DNA from: Leucogyrophana mollusca | Lineage: Eukaryota; Basidiomycota; Agaricomycetes; Boletales | DNA length: 64,000 nucleotides | NCBI GenBank assembly: GCA_021014945.1 | Contig: MU266402.1 | Location: 1 to 64,000 of the forward strand | Direction: 5' to 3' | Part shown: one piece after another, positions 56,636 to 64,000 of the stretch | Numbering within the stretch: position 1 is the first letter of the stretch | How the letters are laid out: every line of letters starts with the position of its first letter | Made by a program: the position numbers and the translations under genes | Notes under the pieces: model-generated | What the model was told of the DNA's origin: nothing | Database searches by the model: none | What the model saw: only the letters and a program-made list of their open reading frames with translations

Positions 56636-59316
56636 TGGGAGTGGTTCTGTCGCTTTCAACTCACCAGAACCCAGGCGGCCCACTGGCTGGCCACACCGTT
56701 CTCGCAAGGACCGTCCTGTCGCTTGATATGACCGTCGTCCCATGTGCTCGTCGGCAACCAAAACTTGGACATCAAAACTGGGGAATATTATAGCGACACG
56801 AAACAATATGATACACATAAAAATCATGACTTTAAGAAGTCAAGCGCTCAGTCCAGGTATTACGGCGGAGTTATGGGTCACTCACCAATGCGTCTACTGC
56901 TTTAAACCAGTCCGGTGAGAGGATTCCTCGTATCATCGACCTTATCTGGATCACTGTCGTCACAGGCCGTGGTGGCGGAACGAGCCACCTCACTCGTATT
57001 TGACTGACGGTCCACCGAACTCCTGCGGAATACCATGTCCCCCTCTGATACCTCCTGTTCGCCCTGAAAGTGCCCGGCGCCGTTTTTGTTCGCCCAGTTC
57101 GTCCCTTGGCCTTCAGCCCACCAGCCGCTGACGTCCATTTCAATCTCATCCTGTACATCCGGGCGCGCTTCCTCCTCCGGTGCCGGTATTGGCGCGAATA
57201 TAAGGCTATGGGCCGTCCTTTGCCCCAAAGCGGCCGTGGTTCCGCCTGTCACCGCGAGTCGGTTATGCTCCCGCATACGAAGGACCATTCGCGCTGTGAG
57301 AACCGAGAGGATAACCCGAATAGGGCTATTGAACGAAAATAAACAGTCACAAAAATCAGTTTGAGCTACGGATATTTCTTGTGAAGGGAAGGAACTTGCG
57401 TTGCCATAAGGAGGCCAAGTCGTTCCTGTAGTTTGTCATATCTTGGTTAGTCACTGTATATGGAATTAAGCTGTACACCAACAGGTTGAGTAGCAATAAT
57501 CAGCACGTTTAAGAGGGATAGTGCTGCATATTTTGGCTAAGTCAACACAATAAACTCGCCAACGAGATAACGCACTGAAAAGAATGATATAGTAGGTGAT
57601 GCCTGTGACCCAAGTCGCATGTCAGCTGCCAAGTGCCCAGGGAGAGATCGCGTGATGTATATGATCGAATGCTTACCGTCTTTTACGATTAGTCTTGAAA
57701 GACCCATACCAGCATCATGGCGGTCTAGATCCGCATTCCTCGGTGAGTGTAAACATCGCATTGTTAGTAGACAAGGCTTACAGTTCTTGAGGGTCTTGAT
57801 TAGCGTTAAAGCAAGAACCACTACGGATCACGGGCGTGTTCCGTGTATGGCGAATGATGTGCAAATCCCGAGGAAGACCGGTGAGTGACAGCCTCCGACG
57901 TTGCAGGGAGCAAAATAGGGACTCACGACCATCTAATACCATCAAAATAGACCAGTCTACCACCGTCAAGCGATTGCTGGAAATCACCAGACACGCGGGA
58001 GTATTGGGCGGTGAGGAGGGAGCATCTGTCGATTAACAGGGTTATCGATGGCAGGTCCGTGACCTCATAAGGATGGCGCACAAACTATAGACTTCATAAA
58101 TAAGACCGACGAGTAGTATGCTGGGACAGACACTGAAAAATAAACCACGCCCAGGAGCCATCCAATTCTGCGGCTACGCCGCCAGACGGCCTAGAAGATC
58201 GCGATATTCTAGTCAAGGTAGGAGGGGGTGTAACCGGTGTCACGCACCCACGTCCGCAACATTAGAATGACTAGCCAGAAAACAGTCAGTGTAATTACAT
58301 GACGCAGAAAACGAGCGACTACTCACGCTCTGTTTATATTGGGCACATCGCAGTTACAAAGTAAAAGAACATCGGCCTCGGAACAATCCAAATCTTGTAC
58401 AACTAGCGTACCTGATGTTGCCAAACCAATGGTGTACACGCTACCGCTAAACCAGACAGCGATGCGACATTTGTGCGGATCCATTCCGGGGAAGAAATCT
58501 GTTCTCGACGATAAGTGCTCCGTAGACAGCTGAAATAATCGCGCACTTACGGTACATCATCGGTATCATATCTATGAAAGGCGAGTATCGCGTGGAAAGG
58601 TAGAGTACTTTGAGAATGCTCCATGGTGCAGGCCAGATATGTCGAATCTCGAGTTCAAGTGTGAGGAAAAAGTCGTAGAACTGAGAATTGGTCAAGTTCC
58701 CTGTGAGTTCCTAGCCAGTTGTGACCCAGAACATTGGCAGCGATTTCACTGACCAGAATCGCTGTTCCTGCAACTGGAGAGGGGTGGAAGTCAAACTTAA
58801 TCGGTGTGTCAATTCCCGTAGCACAAACCTGTTGCGTACTGGAAATTCAACGTCAGAGCAGGCTACCAAAGTCCAGGACGAATTGCATTCGTACCGTAAC
58901 AAGTTTCAGGTCGCGGACAGCTTGGACAACCTCCGCCGCATCAGCAACGTCAATGTGCCACCCTCCACCCGCGCTAATGAGACCGGACATCTATGGACAA
59001 CGATGGAGCTCACGAGTGGGACATCAAGGAGAGAGATTGGCTGGCAGTCGAGTTCAGTGAATCACACCAGTGCTTGGCCTGATGGCCTGAACCCTTTTTG
59101 TCAGGCGACCCACTTCGATCCTCCGAGCCTCGACAGAGTTTTGCCACGCGATCTGGGACTCATCCACGGATGAAAATTGTCAGTAACCAACAACAAATAC
59201 AGTCTAGCTGAATGCTACATGTGATTCCGAAGGATTCCATCAGATCGACAGTCAACACACTTAATGAACAGACGACGCCTATCAGTGCTTAGACCTCTTT
59301 TTTTCGTTCCCCGGCG
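56636..59316 (-). repeat. Inverted segmental duplication, right arm (2.68 kb)
   Basis: This is the reverse-complement copy of 32345-35021, with the same two end points. Its lower GC content differs from the TenA genes on both sides. Direct repeats of about 100 bp lie just outside both ends. Confidence 0.93.
56902..58990 (-). CDS. DUF6533 seven-helix membrane protein, copy H (inverted duplicate of F)
   Basis: This gene has the same exon plan as F on the opposite strand. It has a 96-bp first exon beginning at 58990 (MSGLISAGGGWHID), a 10-nt exon (58829-58838), a 20-nt exon (58754-58773), the DUF6533 exon FYDFFLTLELEIRHIW, an exon ending at 58412, and the 3-nt exon AGC (58327-58329). SRRIGWLLGVVYFS, VLALTLIKTLKN, SRLIVKDG and MVLRMREHNRLAV follow. 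The tail repeats EIEMDVSGWWAEG and ends DTRNPLTGLV, where F ends NPLTDLKQ; a small difference just before the stop shifts the last residues. All splice signals I checked are intact and no internal stop was found, so both copies may be expressed. Function unknown. Confidence 0.88.
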
Positions 59317-59322
59317 TATGGT

Positions 59323-59422
59323 TCTTCATGCTATTGATTTGGCCATGGCGCATCTTTCTGAGGCAAAATTCATACACTCGGAGTCGTGGTGTGGAGACAA
59401 GATGAGGGCAAGGTGCAAAGCG
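59323..59422 (+). repeat. Right copy of the direct repeat flanking segment H
   Basis: This is similar to 56499-56597 in the same orientation (about 75-80% by eye), with GAGGCAAAATTCATA and GGTGCAAAGCG in both. It starts six bases after the right end of the duplicated segment. Confidence 0.75.
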
Positions 59423-59653
59423 ACTTTAACTAATTATTAGAGCGCGATGTTGCAGCTCTGCGGCGCTTTAAGCACGTTTCACACCAGCTTGCCTCTGGCA
59501 GTACCACTTGCCTGAAATTTCTGGATTGCTCTACTGGAACTTCGAATATTTTTGCAATTCTGGTACAGCGAAAGTACTTGGTAAGCATGTGCATAAGTCT
59601 GGGTAGGTATAGGATGGTTTGTGCATAGGGTGAGGTCGCATGCAGTGTCGCCA

Positions 59654-60678
59654 TCACTTGGACACCCGCGCAGTGGTCTCCTCGCCAGCATTCGGCCAGA
59701 ACGCCTCCTCGAGCTCGATCACCCGCGCCCAGATCGCCTCTGCACGGGCGACGCTCCTGTTCCCGCTCCCACTCCCACCGGCATCCATGGCAGCACCATA
59801 GTACTCGTCCGCCAGTGCAGCCAGCTCGTCCACGAACGCGACGAAGGCGGTGTTCGTCCAACTCTCTGTGAGGCTCCGGATCGCCTGCCCCGCCCTGTCC
59901 CGCATCTTGGCGTTCAGGTGGTCTCGGTCGCTGATGGAGTTTCGGATTAGGATCGAATTTGAATCTGACTCGACTGCTGAACCTGGAATTGAAGCTGAAT
60001 CGGGGTGGGCACTTGACTCGGCTTCCGGGAGGGGCGGCAGGAGGGACTTGACGTAGCGCCAGGCGTCTAGGTATGCCTGCTCGCGATGCGGGTGGATCAT
60101 CAGCTTAGTGGGGGTGAAAGGGAAGGGAAGGGAAGGGGGACAACACTCACCTGCTCCATGGCCCAGAGGAACACCAACCCCTCCTCGAGCGTCCCCAGCG
60201 ACGCCACGCGCGCCATCTCCGCCGTATAATCCCTCGTCCCCCGCCTCTCCACCCAGTCCCCCTCCGCGTCCCCCGCGCCACCGATCTCGAGCCCCCACCG
60301 CGCCGCCGTGTCCTCGAAGAAGCCCACCTCGCGCACGATGTTCTGCAGCGCGCCGACGAGGATGCGCAGTGTACGCCTGTTCCGCGATTCCTCGATCTGG
60401 CTGCCGTCCGGGTTGGTGTATGTATGGAGGGCGTCACCGGGGCCGCCGTCGCCGAGGGGGATCTTGGCGATGAGGAGCGCGACGAAGCGTGGATAGGCAT
60501 CGGCAGCGTAGATCTTGTCCTGGGAGAGCCACAGCGAGAGGCGGGCGCGGGGGAGGACGAGACGGCCTGCGTCGGTGAGGAAGGGGTGCTGTGTGGCGGC
60601 GGCGTAGGGGGTCTGGGTCCGGAGGGCAAGGAGGTGCGCGGTGAGCGATGTCTTGTTGGGACTTGTAGGAGACGTCAT
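59654..60678 (-). CDS. TenA/THI-4/PQQC-fold (haem-oxygenase-like) protein, copy L
   Basis: Two exons (60151-60678, 59654-60076) sum to 316 residues, the same length as copy K, and the intron is at the same place. It reads MTSPTSPNKTSLTAHLLAL, PYAAATQHPFLTDAGRL, LSLWLSQDKIYAADAYPRF and GALQNIVREVGFFEDTAARW. After the intron come AYLDAWRYVKSLLP, a diverged Ser/Asp-rich linker, WTNTAFVAFVDELAALADEY and ARVIELEEAFWPNAGEET. Identity to K is high in the helices (more than 80% by eye) and low in the linker. K and L face each other with segment H between their 3' ends. The role is inferred from the fold only: possibly a thiamin-salvage-like or haem-oxygenase-like activity. Confidence 0.82.
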
Positions 60679-61327
60679 GGTGAGCTTTTCACTGCGTGTT
60701 GACTGAGGCTGGAGTTGAATCAAGGTCGCCGTCGTGATCAGGCCTTCAGGCGCCTAGTTTACTTGAGTTGTGGGGAAGGCGTAACTCCACAGCTGTGTTA
60801 TCTTATAGCAGTGTTTATCTTATCTTATCTTCGTTGGGATCCACGCGCCTCGAGGGATCCTCAGCTTGCAAGTTAACCAATATGAAAGCACTAGTATTGC
60901 GCTTATAAACGATAGATCAATGGAAAAGGGCCAGGTAAGTCGTAACAGTCGTAAAGAGGTAGAGGTAGAGGTAGCGGAGAGGATCGATATCGAGCACCCC
61001 CAAGCCGGGCGCCGCGGCCAATCCAAGGGCCACGAGGGACGAAGAATGAAGGCGATGTAGGTAGGTAGAGTAAAGAGCAGTGGGAAGTATGTATATATGT
61101 GTGGACGGCAGACGTATTAGCAAATGTAGGTTCTCCGCGGGAATGCATTCCTGAGTACGTGAAACGTGAAATGTGAAATGTGGAGATGGAATGGGAAGGA
61201 GGAACGAGAAATCGATGTGGATTGCCAAGAATGAAGACGCAAAAAAAAGAAAAGAAGGAAGGAAGAGAGGGAGAAACAAATGCAAAATATGTGTGTAGAT
61301 ACCCCGAGACCCGCGCGTATGGCATCA
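60679..61327. other. Intergenic, L promoter side and 3' flank of the RRM gene
   Basis: This contains the GATA block (next entry), an AGAGGT tandem repeat near 60954-60974 (tagaggtagaggtagaggtag), and A/G-rich sequence. No gene is seen. Confidence 0.5.
60797..60829 (-). promoter_or_regulatory. Tandem GATAA sites before TenA gene L
   Basis: Three contiguous TTATC units (60815-60829) and one more at 60798-60802 read GATAA on the coding strand. They lie about 120-140 bp upstream of the start. The surrounding CAACGAAGATAAGATAAG and CACAGCTG are shared with the promoter of K. Confidence 0.6.
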
Positions 61328-64000
61328 TCACTTCCCGGCCTGTGCGGCCTGGAGAAGGAGCGCCTTTTCCTTTAGGACGGACGGGTAGCTGTTCATCAGG
61401 TGCGCGAGCGAGCGGAGGTCGTCTTGGTCCAGGAGGGCGATCGTGAGCTTCGGCTGCGTTGTGGCAAGGCAAAAACAGAGTAAACGAAAGGTCAAGGTCA
61501 GCGTGAATCTAGGCAAACGATGGGAAGACGTACAGCGCCTTTGATGCCGAATGCCTTGATCGAACGCCACCTGAGATAAGGAGAATACGCAAGTCAGTTC
61601 GTCTGCAGGTTTGACGGCACAGCACAGAAGGAACACGGGCGCGGGAATGATAGCGCTAAAACTCGACCAAAATGAAGAGTGAAACTCGGGCGCGAAATAT
61701 CAGCGCCCAAGCCCCAAAGAAAAGCCCCAAATAGACGAAAGACCAAAAAATAAGCACCACGTACAACTTATCGCCCAACTGCTGCTTCTGCGCCTGCACA
61801 GGCTTATCCTGCAGCCCGTCCACAAACTCGTCCGTCGCCTTCACCACCAGCGGGTCGGGCTTCGGGAGGGGGAGGCCCGTTGCCGACGATGAATTCGCGA
61901 GCTTGATGATCTCGAGCGCGGGGAGGCGTGCGAGGGACGCGATCGTGTGCGCTGACGGGGCCGGTACCGAGTCGTTGTTGCCCGGAGTGGCCGGCACGGG
62001 GGACGACGTCGCCGACGGGCCGCGCGACGAGAGGTCGGGCGTCTGCGGCGAGGTCAGCACAGCCGACGACGGCGCCACCTTCTTCGCCTGCGGTGTCACA
62101 GGCACCGGCGCCGAGTGCACCGACTGGCTCTCTTTCTCCTTCTCCTGCCTCTCCTTCTCCCCCGCGTCCTCCTCGCCGTCCTCGCTGTCGAGCACCATCT
62201 TCGCGTCCGCGATCTTCGCGCGCAGGACCTCCGCGTTGAAGAGACACATCGCGCGCTCGCGCTTCGGGAGGCTCATCAGGAGCTCCGTGAGCTCGCCCTG
62301 CCGCGCGGACTCGAGCTTCGCGACGGCGGCGGCCATGCGGTCGCGCTCGGACGCGGGGGGCACGGAGCCGGACGGCGAGGACGTGCGCGGGGGCGTCGAG
62401 AGCGACGCGGGGATCGAGATCGGCGTGCTCGGGTGCTCGGGCGCGGACGCGGTGGCGTTCAGCGCGTTCGGGTCGAGGAGGCGCGAGTCCTGCGACGCGG
62501 AGCGCGTGGGCGGCGACGGGGGCTGCTGCGCCGCGCGCACGCCCGCGACCTGGTCGGCGAGCTTCGCGGGGTCCTGGATGGCGGAGACGACGTCGCTGAG
62601 GGAGAGCGCGACGAGCGCGTCGACGACGGTGCTGAGCTCGCCGGGGGGGATGGGCGGCGTGGTGTCGGGGGAGAGGGTCTTGATCCGCCGGCTGAGCTCG
62701 CCCGTGAGGACTTCTTTGCGGACGACGGGGGAGAGCGCGGCGAGGTCGTCGTAGCGCATCGGGAGGTTGAGCGTTCCCGAGAGGGCAGCCTAGGCGGGCG
62801 TCAGCGCCACTCGGGTGCGGAAACGGACCCAGAAACGAGCACGTACGTTGTAATAGCTTCCCGACCCCCGCCGCCCCCTCTCCGGCCTGTTGTCGATGTG
62901 GCCGAGCACGGGCGACCCGAGCGCGGAGGGCGCGTGCCGCGGGCTCGAGAACCCGCCCATGTAGCTCTCCCCGCCCTCGGACGCGGTGGGGCTCGTCGCG
63001 CCGCTGGCGCTTCGCGGGTGCCCGTTGTGCCCGAAGCGCTGGGCGAGCTTTTCTTGGCGGAGCTGCTTGGGCTCGTGCAGGCGGACGACGAGCTGCTTGG
63101 AGCCGAGGACGGCGCCGTTCATGGCGTGCATCGCTGCTGCGGCTGTGGGGCGGGTGAGTGAGTTGAGACGGAGCCCAGTGGGGGCACTTGCCTTGATCAG
63201 GCATTTGGTAGGAGACAAAGCCGAACCCGCGACTCTCGCCGTTTTCGTTCCGCATCACTCGAGCACTGTTTTGGGTATTCAGACGTGGTGCACCAGTCAC
63301 AAGCAGGCGAACACCCTAACGCACCTGACGATCTGCCCGAACTACAGCCACGACACCACCGTCAAAACGGGGCTTACACAAAGGGGTGCGGACATACCTG
63401 GCGGAAATGGGTGAACAATCCGTTGGAATCGATTTCGGGATCAAGGTTCTGGGTGGGTGGTCAGCGCGGGACCTTTACGAGTGAGGGTAGATGTACTTTG
63501 CAGAACAGATTGCATGGATCGATTAGTCCGCTATGGCTATTCGAACCGGGCCCGGAAAGAGGAGCGAGCTGGACCTGTTGGCCTGGTCCGTGAACGAACA
63601 CAGAACTCCTCGCAGTTGCTGGATATGGATTCGCTCGGGGTGGAGAATACTGCAGCACCGTCAGAGAAATGACAATATTCAGAGTCTGCCACACCCACCT
63701 GAGTAGGGTATGGAAATATCGACCCAGTAGGCACGAAGGTGGGTGCGTGTGCGCTAAATTCAGATGGACCCCCACTAGTCCTTCTCGGCTGATACACCTG
63801 CACGGCGATGTTCTGTCCCTCCACTTCCGAGCAATGCATCGCCTCTTCAGCTATCCGAGCATCATCTTCGCGCCAGAACTCCACCACGCCCGTGTCGCTG
63901 CCGAACCCGGTCTGCGTCCGTGCTGAGGCGAGGGCACCAAAGGGCCGGAAGAGGTCGTACAGCTGGAAGTCAGTGTACCCAACGGGGAGGTGCTTCACGA
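61328..64000 (-). CDS. RRM/MLLE RNA-binding protein, Rrm4-like, 5' end beyond right edge
   Basis: This RNA-binding protein enters from the right edge. The first visible exon gives the end of an RRM (YDLFRPFGALASARTQTG, GVVEF). Then come a Pro-rich linker, NLDPEIDSNGLFTHFRQFGQI, SARVMRN and the RNP1 motif SRGFGFVSY of another RRM. AAAMHAMNGAVLGSKQLVV follows across a GC-AG intron (donor AG|GCAAGT near 63191). Next are AALSGTLNLPMRYDDLAALS with a helical RKEVLTGELSRRI, a long Ser/Pro/Ala linker, and a C-terminal QKQQLGDKLWRSIKAFGIKG, PKLTIALLDQDDLRSLAHLM. That end matches the MLLE (PABC) peptide-binding fold. RRMs followed by MLLE-like domains is the plan of Ustilago Rrm4, which carries mRNAs on moving endosomes. 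Orthology is an inference. Confidence 0.82.

Noticed and set aside
61804..63300. A 498-codon minus-strand frame and a 348-codon plus-strand frame (62115-63161) over the RRM gene.
   Set aside because: Both are Arg/Ala-rich shadows in GC-rich DNA. The other minus frame with RNP1 and MLLE motifs and proper splice junctions is the real gene.
1..64000. Transposons, tRNA or rRNA genes, CRISPR arrays and viral insertions.
   Set aside because: I looked for reverse transcriptase, transposase and capsid-like words, terminal repeats and clover-leaf or regular spacer patterns, and found nothing that could be supported.

Overview
This window looks like nuclear DNA of a filamentous basidiomycete, most likely a wood- or litter-decaying Agaricomycete. 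Nearly every gene is broken by many 45-80 nt GT-AG introns. The gene families fit: a full-length P450, an intradiol dioxygenase, a TKL-type kinase with an HGD catalytic loop, DUF6533 seven-helix membrane proteins, ERG6, RAD52 and an Rrm4-like RRM/MLLE protein. No rRNA, tRNA, CRISPR array or intact transposon was recognised. Gene models were built by hand by joining exons across GT-AG (once GC-AG) introns; where exon lengths were summed they keep frame from start to stop.

Layout. 1-7.1 kb: 5' part of a short-chain dehydrogenase, gene B1 of an unknown basidiomycete family, a complete P450, and a 7TM orphan gene (C). 7.1-11.7 kb: long stretch without a recognisable gene. 11.7-16.6 kb: a 7TM paralogue of C (D), a TKL-like kinase and a seven-finger C2H2 protein. 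17.7-23.6 kb: DUF6533 gene E, a small cysteine-containing protein and an intradiol ring-cleavage dioxygenase. 27.1-30.6 kb: B2 (paralogue of B1) and a third type of 7TM protein. 32.3-37.7 kb: two more DUF6533 genes (F, G). 38.3-41.2 kb: mitochondrial ribosomal protein mL59 and a conserved hypothetical. 44-47 kb: an array of diverged repeats leading into RAD52. 47-54.3 kb: RAD52, a conserved hypothetical with a DPR-repeat N-terminus, and ERG6. 55.2-60.7 kb: two convergent TenA/PQQC-fold genes with a DUF6533 gene (H) between them. 61.3-64 kb: an RRM/MLLE RNA-binding protein running off the right edge.

Two features dominate. First, the four DUF6533 genes (E, F, G, H) share a very fragmented exon plan, including consecutive 10-nt and 20-nt microexons and an apparent 3-nt microexon (ARC) that restores a Glu codon; the same splice signals are kept in all four. 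Second, a 2.68-kb segment carrying F (32345-35021) is repeated in inverted orientation and almost unchanged at 56636-59316 (gene H). There it sits between the two TenA genes and is flanked by direct repeats of about 100 bp. Base composition also changes sharply near 47 kb: left genes are of mixed composition, while RAD52, ERG6, TenA and RRM genes are strongly GC-rich, with the H segment as a lower-GC island inside them.

There is no single clear pathway. The P450, SDR and dioxygenase fit oxidative catabolism of aromatics or secondary metabolites. The membrane genes look like lineage-expanded orphan receptors. The right-hand part holds housekeeping genes (recombination, sterols, mRNA transport, mitochondrial translation).
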